From the NCBI GenBank assembly GCA_027083045.1, contig JALWQP010000071.1:1-19633 (forward strand): a stretch of 19,633 nucleotides of DNA, read 5' to 3'. The DNA comes from Desulfurococcales archaeon (GTDB lineage Archaea > Thermoproteota > Thermoprotei_A > Sulfolobales > Desulfurococcaceae). The notes under the pieces were generated by a model that ran no database searches, was not told where the DNA came from, and saw nothing but the letters and a program-made list of their open reading frames with translations. The translations under genes and the position numbers were made by a program. Shown one piece after another: positions 1-7,077 of this stretch; position 1 is the stretch's first letter; each line of letters starts with the position of its first letter.

Positions 1-42
1 AGTGCTAAGAGCGTTATATGTTCCCCAGTCGAAGAGTATCAT
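1..42 (-). CDS. 5' end of an unidentified gene (partial, runs off left edge)
   Basis: Reading leftward from an ATG at 42-40, the frame stays open to the window edge and encodes MILFDWGTYNALST. A Shine-Dalgarno-like GGGGTGAG lies at 56-49, six bases before the ATG, and A/T-rich TATA-like sequence lies behind it at about 58-80. The short 5' leader matches other genes in this window. Only 14 codons are visible, so no family can be named. The gene follows the minus-strand pair 149-1746 in the same direction but is about 106 bases downstream and appears to have its own promoter. The real chance that it is spurious is set by the short length. Confidence 0.5.
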   Translation of the reverse strand, partial: MILFDWGTYNALST

Positions 43-148
43 CAGTGTCTCACCCCATTATAACTCATATAAATTGTATCGATTTACTAATTATTTTCTA
101 CAATACAATACTATTTTAATTGCTAAATATAATTGTTTCTTCAATGCT
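43..148 (-). promoter_or_regulatory. A/T-rich intergenic stretch with a likely minus-strand promoter
   Basis: This gap separates the minus-strand phosphoesterase-like gene, ending at 149, from the partial gene starting at 42. It is strongly A/T-rich. On the minus strand, TATA-like sequence (TTTATATG and TTATAA) at about 58-78 sits the right distance upstream of the ATG at 42, followed by the GGGGTGAG ribosome site. No hairpin, RNA gene or other coding signal is apparent. Confidence 0.4.
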
Positions 149-742
149 CTACCTGTACGAAATTATTCTCAGTTTTTCAAAATCATATTCGAGCAATACG
201 TAACCTCCCCGATAACAGGGTGATGGTGACAAATATAGGATATTGTTCTTCTCAATAATGACGGGGGCCTCATAGCTCAGACCCACCACAACAAGGGAAG
301 GACAAGCTGACTCTATAATTTTGTCCAGGAACCCATAGCCAACATTATAGCGTCCCATGAATTTGTTTCCGAGAAGCAAGGGAGGATAATAGGTCACGAA
401 TATATCGTAGTTGCCTTTGCGGAGCCTACCCACTACTTCCTGGTTCACATTGACTCCTAGACCTGCAAGCTTTATTTTTTCGGGGCCTATGCTGAGCGTT
501 AGTGTTTTGCCGTCTAGGAGAACGCCTTTTGTCTTCAACCATTTAGAAATAGAGGGATCATCATTTTCACCTATTACTCCCACAATATACTGTGATAAAT
601 GCGACAGGAAATCAAGGATTTCAGGCGAAGACATATCACCCGCCGAAATAATAATGTCGGGCCGAACCCTTATCTCTGCAAATATACTACGGACGATGGC
701 CTCGTTGCACAGACATTTCCTGATACAGAGAATCGTGGCCAA
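149..742 (-). CDS. Metallophosphoesterase-fold protein lacking metal-binding histidines
   Basis: This 197-residue protein has the outline of a calcineurin-like phosphoesterase of the COG2129/Icc-related type. It keeps SAGD near residues 33-36 and GEND at 58-61, the usual GD and GN(H/D)D positions. The family D-x-H at the first strand is absent (CIRKCLC at 6-12). The usual T-H-x-P-P is TYYPP (117-121), the usual GHxH is GLSY (154-157), and NPG is SPSP (172-175). Nearly all metal-ligand histidines are therefore replaced, which argues against hydrolase activity and for a binding or structural role (inference). The start is TTG at 742-740, with GGTGAT at 754-749 six bases ahead. It lies two bases after the stop of the nucleotidyltransferase gene, so the two are almost certainly co-transcribed. 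Confidence 0.75.
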   Translation of the reverse strand: MATILCIRKCLCNEAIVRSIFAEIRVRPDIIISAGDMSSPEILDFLSHLSQYIVGVIGENDDPSISKWLKTKGVLLDGKTLTLSIGPEKIKLAGLGVNVNQEVVGRLRKGNYDIFVTYYPPLLLGNKFMGRYNVGYGFLDKIIESACPSLVVVGLSYEAPVIIEKNNILYLSPSPCYRGGYVLLEYDFEKLRIISYR

Positions 743-744
743 TC

Positions 745-1746
745 CTATATCACCGGCACCAGTTTACCTCTATACTCATATACACCTAAGATAACCCTGT
801 AATCTCCATACCATGAGCTCTTCTGAAGTAACCCCTCGACAATAGCGCATCCACCCTCATATAGAAATGGTATATATAGTGCTTCGAAAGAAGTAATTTT
901 TCTAAGTTCGTATTTTTTGCCTTGTAGAAATTCATACTTGTTTATTAAGGCCTCCGATGGATAATTCAGGGCACTTAATTGGTGGCTCTCAACACATATT
1001 TTTACCCTAACGTATCCTGCATTCTTCCATGGCTCCATTAAATCAAGGGATCTTGCTATACCATCATTATATATTATCGAATAATCGATATCTTCTATCT
1101 TGCCTCGTCTCCAAGGCCTGTAAAAATATTTACGTATAGCTTCTCTGCTTATCCCTAATCGTTCTTCTAATCGTTTACTCCATAAAGCTAGCTCATACTC
1201 ATTAAACGTCCTAACAATATGTCTTCTACCAACTGTCTCGCTGAGAGCCTCTATAACTTTTAGCGAGTCACGTGATCCGTAGACTACGAGGTCTATATCG
1301 CTTGTGTCGGGTACATGGATGCTTACTAGAATGGAGCCGGTGATGCCTATGCTTACATTGCCAGCATACATTTTTATAGTGTCAATTAGTTCTAGCGCAA
1401 TTACTTCAAGACGATCTCTAGGATGATAGATCAAGCTATATGTTCGTTGAATAGGGTCATATACCGCCATGATCTTATCACGAGGAATAATCGGGGATGA
1501 GCATCCGAAGCTATGTATGTAGGTCCTCCAGGGCGTGCTCTCATGTACTACTACGGGATCATATACAGGGACAAGTCTACGGTATCTATTCAGAGAGTCG
1601 TGCCAAGGCCCAACTCGCCTCGAACCAGCACAGTATTTTTGATAACCAACAACATATCCAGCAGAATGCGCATTACCAACAACAACAGCGTAACAATTAT
1701 TTCTTAGCTTCAGATAATAGTGGTCAAGAACATCATTGTCTACCAC
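745..1746 (-). CDS. Predicted nucleotidyltransferase (COG1665-like)
   Basis: A 333-residue protein with a nucleotidyltransferase-fold signature in its middle: GS at residues 137-138, then D150-x-D152 in the run TSDIDLVVYG. This is the G-S-x(n)-D-x-D pattern of minimal nucleotidyltransferases. Flanking N- and C-terminal regions resemble, from memory, the archaeal family COG1665; the substrate is unknown. I favour the GTG start at 1746-1744 because GGTGA (1756-1752) lies five bases ahead, the same geometry as several other genes here. The frame is open to a TTG at 1776 (343 residues) and an in-frame ATG at 1758, neither with a good ribosome site. It heads a two-gene minus-strand operon with the phosphoesterase-like gene and diverges from the HAD gene. 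Confidence 0.7.
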   Translation of the reverse strand: MVDNDVLDHYYLKLRNNCYAVVVGNAHSAGYVVGYQKYCAGSRRVGPWHDSLNRYRRLVPVYDPVVVHESTPWRTYIHSFGCSSPIIPRDKIMAVYDPIQRTYSLIYHPRDRLEVIALELIDTIKMYAGNVSIGITGSILVSIHVPDTSDIDLVVYGSRDSLKVIEALSETVGRRHIVRTFNEYELALWSKRLEERLGISREAIRKYFYRPWRRGKIEDIDYSIIYNDGIARSLDLMEPWKNAGYVRVKICVESHQLSALNYPSEALINKYEFLQGKKYELRKITSFEALYIPFLYEGGCAIVEGLLQKSSWYGDYRVILGVYEYRGKLVPVI

Positions 1747-1827
1747 ATGGTTCACCATATTGTTGGTCTTACACAATACACTAACTATGTAGTTATGTGA
1801 AAGAAATAATAAGCGGTGATTCCAAGA
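1747..1827. promoter_or_regulatory. Divergent promoter region, nucleotidyltransferase / HAD hydrolase
   Basis: This short region separates two genes pointing away from each other. On the minus strand, TTATTATTTC at about 1800-1811 is a TATA candidate for the nucleotidyltransferase operon. On the plus strand, GGTGAT at 1815-1820 is the ribosome site that fixes the HAD start at the ATG of 1828. The plus-strand TATA element is not obvious. Confidence 0.4.
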
Positions 1828-2505
1828 ATGGTGAAAATAATCTCATTCGATATTGATGGAACCCTTCTTGACAGTTATGCTGGTATACCATTATTCTACA
1901 AGGACTTATTCATAAAGGAAAACAAATGGCTTACAACTTGCAGAGAAAACATAGATTTCCAAATAGTCTGCAGAGCAGAAGGTATGGCGGACAAGCTCGG
2001 ACTACTGAGAGACGAATGGTGGAGTAAAATACTTGGTATACGTGATCAAGTGTTATTTACGGAATTATTGATCAAGTATTGGAAATATAGGATAGAGCAT
2101 TCCAAGCTACTGCCCGGCGCACTCAAGGTATTGTCGGGCTTCAGAAAAGCCGGGTTTAAAGTTATAAGTATAAGCTATGGCGACGACATATTAGGTCTTA
2201 AAAGATATAGGATCGCACTCTATGGACTGGAGAGATTTTTCGATGACGTGATAATAGTCAATGACGACGTACCTACAAGGTCAGAAGCTATTGAGTATAT
2301 CTTACGGAAGTATAGGCCTGAGAAACTCATCGTCGTAGATGACAAATGCAGAGTACTTGAAAGCATTAAGTCTGAATCGGAAATTATTGAGACAGTGCAC
2401 ATGGTCTTTCCCTATCCTGAATGTATGGAGATACAATATAGAAGATGCGGTGATACAGAGGTCTATAATCTCTATGAGCTAGGAAAAGAATATGGTGTAA
2501 TATAG
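1828..2505 (+). CDS. HAD-superfamily hydrolase
   Basis: A 225-residue haloacid-dehalogenase-type protein, probably a phosphatase. Motif I is FDIDGT with nucleophile D8 and acid D10. Motif II is probably S116 in ISISYGD. A lysine near 125 may serve motif III. Motif IV is the acidic pair D171-D172 in IVVDD. The helical stretch at residues 15-95 fits a C1 cap. The frame extends back to a GTG at 1816, but GGTGAT (1815-1820) overlaps that GTG and sits seven bases before the ATG at 1828, so 1828 is chosen. It stands alone on the plus strand and converges on pncB. Substrate unknown. A phosphatase role in the nearby riboflavin branch is conceivable, but nothing in the layout demands it. Confidence 0.8.
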   Translation: MVKIISFDIDGTLLDSYAGIPLFYKDLFIKENKWLTTCRENIDFQIVCRAEGMADKLGLLRDEWWSKILGIRDQVLFTELLIKYWKYRIEHSKLLPGALKVLSGFRKAGFKVISISYGDDILGLKRYRIALYGLERFFDDVIIVNDDVPTRSEAIEYILRKYRPEKLIVVDDKCRVLESIKSESEIIETVHMVFPYPECMEIQYRRCGDTEVYNLYELGKEYGVI

Positions 2506-2543
2506 TATTAGACTAGAGCCTGGACCTCTACTCGTGACTGATA

Positions 2544-3734
2544 TTAAACAGGTGTTGGTTCATCAACCTCCTTGAGCTGCTCGATCACATATTTCCTTAT
2601 CTCTTCAAGGCTGGGCAGTCGCCGGACTATCTTACCATTCTCAATATACTTGACCAGGAGGGGCTCATAGCCCTGCGGTGTACATCCTTTCTCGAACGGC
2701 TTTATTATATCGTTTAATCCGGGCCTTCTTCGAAGCAGCTGCTTAGCTCCGGGTAGCTTACCTCTTTTCGTGAATGGCACCCATCTCCCGTTTTCTTCGA
2801 TCTCGACTATGTCGGCGCTAATATCGATGGAGGGCGGAAATGATACGCTTGTCCCTATACCGAATGCGTCAACGATGTCTCTTAGTTCTGCAAGGCTTTT
2901 CTCGTCAATGCCTCCGCTAACCACGATTTTTACATGTTTGTGGCCGTGGAGATCTAATGTCCATCTAACCTCTTCGACAATAGCCCTCATATTACCTCTA
3001 CGGCTACTAGGAGTGTCCAGTCTGACACCGTATAGTTTGTCTCCGAGGGCTTCAGCCGCCATGAGTGATTCTATACGTTCATCATATAATGTGTCGACGA
3101 GCATTATCCTCGGAACATCCTCTTCGACGATTTCATCGAATGCTTTCCAGGCCTTCACCTGGTCTCCAAATACGAGTATGAGTGCATGAGGCATTGTACC
3201 GACCGGTCTTAACCCTAAGTATTTTCGGCTTATTGTTCCAGAAACCGCGTCCATTCCCCCAATATAGGCGGCTCTATCTGCCATCGGTGCGAGAGCCGGG
3301 TGAAGAGCCCTTAGGCCGAAGAACAATAGTGTCTTATCCATTGCAAGTCTCTTCATCCTAGCTGCTTTAGAAGCTATGCTCGAATAGTGACGAAGTATTC
3401 CAAGGAGAGGGGTTTCGTAAATAGAGAAATCATCGTAGTAGCCTTCAATTATCATCAGGGGTTCTCCGGCTTTAAATAATGTACCCTCTTGCAAAGCGTA
3501 TACTGTGAAGGGCTTGCCTTCAAGAAGCTTTAACGCCTCTTCTAGCCCTGCGAATACTGCCCATTCATAGCCTCTAGGCAACTTGTTCACGTGGAATTCT
3601 ATCCTGACTTTTTTCCTAAGGTTTTTTGCACGTAGGATTTTACGTGTTCTTACAAAATAGATATCCGTTACCTCACCATCATAAATTTCCTTATCTGTCG
3701 CAATATAGAAACGACGAACAGTATTTTCTCCCAT
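2544..3734 (-). CDS. pncB: Nicotinate phosphoribosyltransferase
   Basis: A 396-residue cytosolic enzyme that joins nicotinate and PRPP to form nicotinate mononucleotide in NAD salvage. Family features visible are GLRALHPALAP near 140-150, GTMPHALIL with the conserved histidine near 183, GVRLDTP near 236-242, and the phosphate-binding end of the barrel (VSGGID near 272-277, GIGTS near 292-296). Length fits archaeal members. The frame is open to a GTG at 3746 that overlaps the preceding gene, but GGTGAG inside the end of the YjbQ gene lies eight bases before the ATG at 3734, so 3734 is preferred. It is the last gene of the minus-strand cofactor run arfC-yjbQ-pncB, four bases after its neighbour. 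Confidence 0.92.
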   Translation of the reverse strand: MGENTVRRFYIATDKEIYDGEVTDIYFVRTRKILRAKNLRKKVRIEFHVNKLPRGYEWAVFAGLEEALKLLEGKPFTVYALQEGTLFKAGEPLMIIEGYYDDFSIYETPLLGILRHYSSIASKAARMKRLAMDKTLLFFGLRALHPALAPMADRAAYIGGMDAVSGTISRKYLGLRPVGTMPHALILVFGDQVKAWKAFDEIVEEDVPRIMLVDTLYDERIESLMAAEALGDKLYGVRLDTPSSRRGNMRAIVEEVRWTLDLHGHKHVKIVVSGGIDEKSLAELRDIVDAFGIGTSVSFPPSIDISADIVEIEENGRWVPFTKRGKLPGAKQLLRRRPGLNDIIKPFEKGCTPQGYEPLLVKYIENGKIVRRLPSLEEIRKYVIEQLKEVDEPTPV

Positions 3735-3738
3735 TAGT

Positions 3739-4164
3739 TTACTCACCCATCACCATGACTATCACATGCCTCAACGATCTCGGCCCATCCATTTCAACAA
3801 CAAATATGTTCTGCCAAGTACCCCTCACAAGCCTGCCATTTATCACAGGGAATACTCTATCGGCCCCGATCAGCGCCGAACCTATATGAGCATGTGCATT
3901 ATCATCTATTATGTTATGCCTCCACTTACTACTGCCAGGCTCAGTTAGCTCCTTGATCTTAGTCAATATATCGGATATTAGACCGGACTCATGTTCATTA
4001 GCGATTATAGCTGCAGTTGCATGAGGGGCAAAAACAAGGCACATGCCGTTCTTGATACCGCTCTCCTCTACGATCTGCTCTACCTCATGAGTGATATCTA
4101 TGAGCTCGAACCTGTTATGGGTGGGGATTCTTATTTCACGATAATAGACTTTCAAAGCATGCAC
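3739..4164 (-). CDS. YjbQ / UPF0047 family protein
   Basis: A 141-residue protein matching the YjbQ (UPF0047) family along its length: H48-A-T50 with N56-E57 (HATAAIIANE), DDNAHAH at 87-93 followed by IGSALIG, GTWQ at 115-118, and E124-x-DGPR. The family forms compact metal-binding trimers. Members are often annotated as secondary thiamine-phosphate synthase from a side activity in E. coli; the true role is unsettled. The start is GTG at 4164. A TATA-like TTATATCC at about 4200-4193 is close to the leaderless distance. It sits between arfC and pncB in the same direction, which suggests but does not prove a cofactor-related role. Confidence 0.88.
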   Translation of the reverse strand: MHALKVYYREIRIPTHNRFELIDITHEVEQIVEESGIKNGMCLVFAPHATAAIIANEHESGLISDILTKIKELTEPGSSKWRHNIIDDNAHAHIGSALIGADRVFPVINGRLVRGTWQNIFVVEMDGPRSLRHVIVMVMGE

Positions 4165-4206
4165 CCAGGTCTTTTTTCAAACCGAATAATCTGGATATAA
4201 GGAAAT

Positions 4207-4878
4207 TTATACCGCTCGATACACAAGCACTACTTCACCAGTCGTATGATCTACTTGTATCGATTCCAGTTTTAGCTCGATTATTCTATTGAGCTCGATA
4301 TTTATCAATGGTGTGCCGTTTAGTCCTATTATTTTCGGTGACAGGCTCACGATGATTTCATCAAATAATCCCCTGACGATAAGTTCTCCGATCAATTTTC
4401 CGCCGCCCTGCACGAGTACTTTGTCCACATGGTATTTTCTGTAAAGGATCTCTAAGGCTTCGACAAGATCAATCCTATTAGTTTCGTCTAGGGGTCTGAG
4501 AAACTCTAATATGATACCGTTTTTATACAATTCTTTTGCCTTAGGAGTCCCAATAAATTTTGACGACGTGAATATTATGGTTGGCAATATCCTTGTATCT
4601 AATACTTTAGCGCTTAAAGGGATTGCTAGATTCCCGTCAATAATCACCCGATACGGTCTCTTTCGAGCAGTTCCTAGAGGCTCGGGTGCCAATATGGGAT
4701 CATCAATCACTACTGTATTAGCCCCGACCATTACTGCGTCGACGTTTCTGCGTAAATAATGCATTCTCTCCAAATCCCTACAGGAACTCAGAAGTGTTCT
4801 CCTCCCTCTAAATCCGATCCGGCCATCAATTGTTTGTGTAACAAATACTATGATGTAGGGTCTAGTATTGGTCTTCAT
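4207..4878 (-). CDS. arfC: 2,5-diamino-6-(ribosylamino)-pyrimidinone 5'-phosphate reductase
   Basis: A 223-residue RibD-C/dihydrofolate-reductase-fold protein. In archaea and fungi this stand-alone reductase (MJ0671/Rib7 type) uses NAD(P)H to reduce the ribosyl side chain to ribityl, feeding riboflavin and deazaflavin (F420) synthesis. Visible features are TQTIDGRIG near 14-22, the signature DAVMVGANTV near 47-56 with IDDP just after, and VQGGGKLIGELI near 155-166 for the nucleotide site. No deaminase domain is fused, as expected for the archaeal form. An ATG at 4902 is in frame, but a TATA-like TTATACT at about 4909-4903 lies some 26 bases before the ATG at 4878, which also has AGGTG ahead, so 4878 is preferred. 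It is the first gene of the minus-strand cofactor run. Confidence 0.85.
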   Translation of the reverse strand: MKTNTRPYIIVFVTQTIDGRIGFRGRRTLLSSCRDLERMHYLRRNVDAVMVGANTVVIDDPILAPEPLGTARKRPYRVIIDGNLAIPLSAKVLDTRILPTIIFTSSKFIGTPKAKELYKNGIILEFLRPLDETNRIDLVEALEILYRKYHVDKVLVQGGGKLIGELIVRGLFDEIIVSLSPKIIGLNGTPLINIELNRIIELKLESIQVDHTTGEVVLVYRAV

Positions 4879-4962
4879 TATATCATTACACCTAAGAACC
4901 ATAGTATAATTAGTGGGTTTTTACCCTATTTTGTATTGGAGAAACGGGTTAAGGTGAACTAT
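4879..4962. promoter_or_regulatory. Divergent promoter, arfC / hsp20, with a small inverted repeat
   Basis: This region serves two genes pointing away from each other. The minus-strand TATA candidate for arfC is TTATACT at about 4909-4903. On the plus strand, ACTATAAT-like and TTTTTA sequence at about 4900-4923 can serve hsp20, whose ribosome site is AGGTGA at 4952-4957. Centred on 4920 is GGGT-TTTT-ACCC (4915-4926), a short palindrome at a plausible place for a regulator. Confidence 0.5.
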
Positions 4963-5529
4963 ATGGAGGACTGGGAGAAGAGAAGGAGGGATAGAGAATT
5001 CAGAGACATATTCAGCATGATCGACGAGTTCATCAGAGAGATCGAGAGAGAATTCTATAGATTCTTCAACGAGATAGAGTTCTCACCATTTACACCCCTG
5101 TCGCTTGGCAAAGAAGGCGAGTACAAGATCATGGGGCCCTACGTATACGGATTCAGGATAACAATAGGTCCTGACGGGAAACCGATAATCGAGGAATTCG
5201 GTAATGTAAAACGAGTACGCGGAAAACCTAAGATCAGCGAGGAGCGTGAACCACTAGTAGACGTATTTGAAAACGATGACGAAATAGTTGTGGTGGCGGA
5301 GATACCCGGCGTCGAGAAAGATAACATAAAGGTAGAGGTTTCCGACGACAGGAAAAGGCTTATCATAAGGGCAAGCGACGAGAAGAGAAAGTACTATAAA
5401 GAGGTGGAATTACCAGCAGAAGTTGATCCGGAGAGCGCCAAGGCAAACTATAAGAATGGCGTTCTAGAGGTCAGGCTCAAGAAAGCCAAGGATAAACAGA
5501 AGAAAACATATGAGATCAAGGTAGAGTGA
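4963..5529 (+). CDS. Small heat-shock protein, Hsp20 / alpha-crystallin family
   Basis: A 188-residue ATP-independent chaperone that holds unfolding proteins in the cytosol as large oligomers. The highly charged N-terminal arm (to about residue 95) contains the helix FSMIDEFIREIEREFYRFF. The alpha-crystallin domain runs from about 98 to 175 (PLVDVFENDDEIVVVAEIPG, the family pattern) with the conserved G-V-L at 166-168, and an I-x-V motif (IKV) lies at the extreme C-terminus. The open frame runs back to 4759, but that part is antisense to arfC. AGGTGA at 4952-4957, five bases before the ATG at 4963, fixes the start. A T run follows the stop, suggesting a single-gene unit. Confidence 0.93.
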   Translation: MEDWEKRRRDREFRDIFSMIDEFIREIEREFYRFFNEIEFSPFTPLSLGKEGEYKIMGPYVYGFRITIGPDGKPIIEEFGNVKRVRGKPKISEEREPLVDVFENDDEIVVVAEIPGVEKDNIKVEVSDDRKRLIIRASDEKRKYYKEVELPAEVDPESAKANYKNGVLEVRLKKAKDKQKKTYEIKVE

Positions 5530-5535
5530 TTTTTT
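5530..5535 (+). terminator. Oligo-T terminator after hsp20
   Basis: Six T residues begin one base after the end of the hsp20 stop codon and are not preceded by a hairpin. Intrinsic termination at T runs is usual for archaeal RNA polymerase. The next gene starts 59 bases on with its own ribosome site. Confidence 0.45.
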
Positions 5536-5588
5536 CCATAATGGGATAAATCTCTTCATAAAACCCTTATTAGAGGTGCTATGACTCC

Positions 5589-6113
5589 ATGCATTTGATT
5601 GTATTGAGCGATACACACGATAATATGCCCGTTATAAAGAAGCTTGTGAAAATCATTAACTCGAAATACAAGGGCGATAAGATAATCATACATTTGGGTG
5701 ACATGATAAGCCCCTTTGCCGCCCGCTGCTTGGTTCAAAATCTTGAAGGTGTTACGAGAGGGGTTTTTGTCTTTGGGAACAATGACGGCGATAAGATATT
5801 ACTGTCCAAAATACTTGGTAAAGCTGGGTGGGAAACATACAGTGGTCCGTCAATTATTGAAATCTTCAATAAAAGAGTACTAGTGATGCATGGTTTCGAC
5901 GGCCCAGAACACACTGCGATGATCGCTGACAGCTTATCGCAGGCCGAAAATGTCGACGCCGTATTCTATGGTCATACGCATAAGCTAGACTATAGGGTCA
6001 TTAAGGGGAAAATAATAGTCAATCCCGGCGAAGTATGTGGTTATCTAACAGGCAAATCAACTTTCATGGTTCTCGACAAGGATACCTTTAAGCCAAAAAT
6101 AGTAGAAATATAG
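5589..6113 (+). CDS. YfcE/MJ0936-type metallophosphodiesterase
   Basis: A 174-residue calcineurin-like phosphoesterase with a complete dinuclear metal site: D8-x-H10 (SDTH), D38 (LGD), GNND at 63-66, H101-G, GHTH at 128-131, and NPG at 145-147. Length and motif order match the compact YfcE/MJ0936 family (COG0622), whose members hydrolyse phosphodiesters in vitro; the natural substrate is not known. The start is ATG 5589, with GAGGTG at 5573-5578 ten bases ahead. A closer ATG at 5581 is out of frame and stops after five codons. It contrasts with the relative at 149-742, which lost these ligands. Confidence 0.9.
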   Translation: MHLIVLSDTHDNMPVIKKLVKIINSKYKGDKIIIHLGDMISPFAARCLVQNLEGVTRGVFVFGNNDGDKILLSKILGKAGWETYSGPSIIEIFNKRVLVMHGFDGPEHTAMIADSLSQAENVDAVFYGHTHKLDYRVIKGKIIVNPGEVCGYLTGKSTFMVLDKDTFKPKIVEI

Positions 6114-6205
6114 TGGATCACCATACGATCAATCAGTAGGTTTAAGAAAAACTAGGAATAGTTTATTTATAAGCATGTTTTTACAGTTGCAAACGGTGAT
6201 CTATT
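6114..6205 (+). promoter_or_regulatory. Promoter for the uridine phosphorylase gene
   Basis: TTATTTATAA at about 6163-6172 is a good archaeal TATA element with a purine-rich stretch (AAGAAAAACT) upstream as a possible BRE. Transcription would start near 6195, giving a very short leader in which GGTGAT (6195-6200) precedes the ATG at 6206 by five bases. Confidence 0.55.
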
Positions 6206-7072
6206 ATGTTTGAGGGCAGAAAACTGAAAAGCGCAAGCGTTCCTGAGGATGAGTCAAAGAGACAATACCATATAATGGCTAAACCAGGTGACGTCAGCAG
6301 ATATGTACTTATACCCGGAGACCCTGACCGTGTAAAAAAGATTGCTTCCTATTGGGAAAAATCATGGAAGGTGGCCTCCCACCGCGAATACCTCACATAC
6401 AGTGGCTACTACAAGGGCGTGTTTGTCTCAGCCACCAGTACTGGAATAGGTTCCCCTTCTACCGCCATTGCGATTGAGGAACTCGCCAGAATAGGTGCAG
6501 ACACGTTCATCAGAGTAGGGACAACAGGCGCTCTCAGAAAAGATATCCAGGTAGGAGACCTGATAATCTCAACTGCCGCTGTTCGACTAGAAGGAACAAG
6601 CAAGGAGTACGTTATCCCGGAATACCCGGCATCAGCATCCATAGATGTTGTCATGGCCTTAATAGCTGCTGCCGAGGAGCTCGGGGTTAGATACCACCTG
6701 GGCATTACGGCCAGCACCGATAGTTTCTATGTGGGACAAGAAAGGCCTGGTCTGAGAGGTTATCTCCCACCTTTCAAGAGGGGATTGGTTGATTTCCTTC
6801 GCTCAGTGAATGTACTAAACTTCGAGATGGAGGCGGCGACGATATTTACATTAGCAAATATTTATGGGTTAAGAGCTGGGGCTGTATGTGCAGCAATAGC
6901 CAATAGGGAGACGGAAGAATTCGTTATGGAGGCTGGTGTTGAAGATGCTGTAAAGGTGGCAAACGAGGCCGTCAAGATATTGTGTGAGTGGGATAAAGAA
7001 ATAGAGAAGCATGGCAAGAAGAACATAACGCCAGCAATAATATATGATTGGATATCCAAGATAAGAGGTTGA
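6206..7072 (+). CDS. udp: Uridine phosphorylase
   Basis: A 288-residue NP-I family nucleoside phosphorylase, releasing ribose 1-phosphate and uracil from uridine. Phosphate contacts are IPGDPDRV (G38, D39, R42), R103 in RVGTTGAL, and STGIGSPS near 78-85. The nucleobase specificity signature FYVGQERPG with Q178 and R180 corresponds to the FYPGQER motif of bacterial uridine phosphorylases, which binds uracil O4/N3; purine enzymes lack it. NFEMEAAT (205-212, E207, M208, E209) binds ribose. GGTGAT five bases ahead supports ATG 6206. The kinase gene starts five bases after the stop, so the two form one transcript. Specificity for uridine over other pyrimidine nucleosides is inferred. Confidence 0.92.
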   Translation: MFEGRKLKSASVPEDESKRQYHIMAKPGDVSRYVLIPGDPDRVKKIASYWEKSWKVASHREYLTYSGYYKGVFVSATSTGIGSPSTAIAIEELARIGADTFIRVGTTGALRKDIQVGDLIISTAAVRLEGTSKEYVIPEYPASASIDVVMALIAAAEELGVRYHLGITASTDSFYVGQERPGLRGYLPPFKRGLVDFLRSVNVLNFEMEAATIFTLANIYGLRAGAVCAAIANRETEEFVMEAGVEDAVKVANEAVKILCEWDKEIEKHGKKNITPAIIYDWISKIRG

Positions 7073-7077
7073 AGGTT

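Noticed and set aside
1..223. 73-residue plus-strand frame at the left edge
   Set aside because: Low-complexity, overlaps the minus-strand promoter and the end of the phosphoesterase-like gene; no ribosome site.
2770..3189. 139-residue plus-strand frame inside pncB
   Set aside because: Serine-rich mirror translation of a clearly recognised enzyme, with no ribosome site.
4759..4962. Long N-terminal extension of the hsp20 frame
   Set aside because: It is antisense to arfC, lies ahead of the promoter, and AGGTGA before ATG 4963 gives a normal family start.
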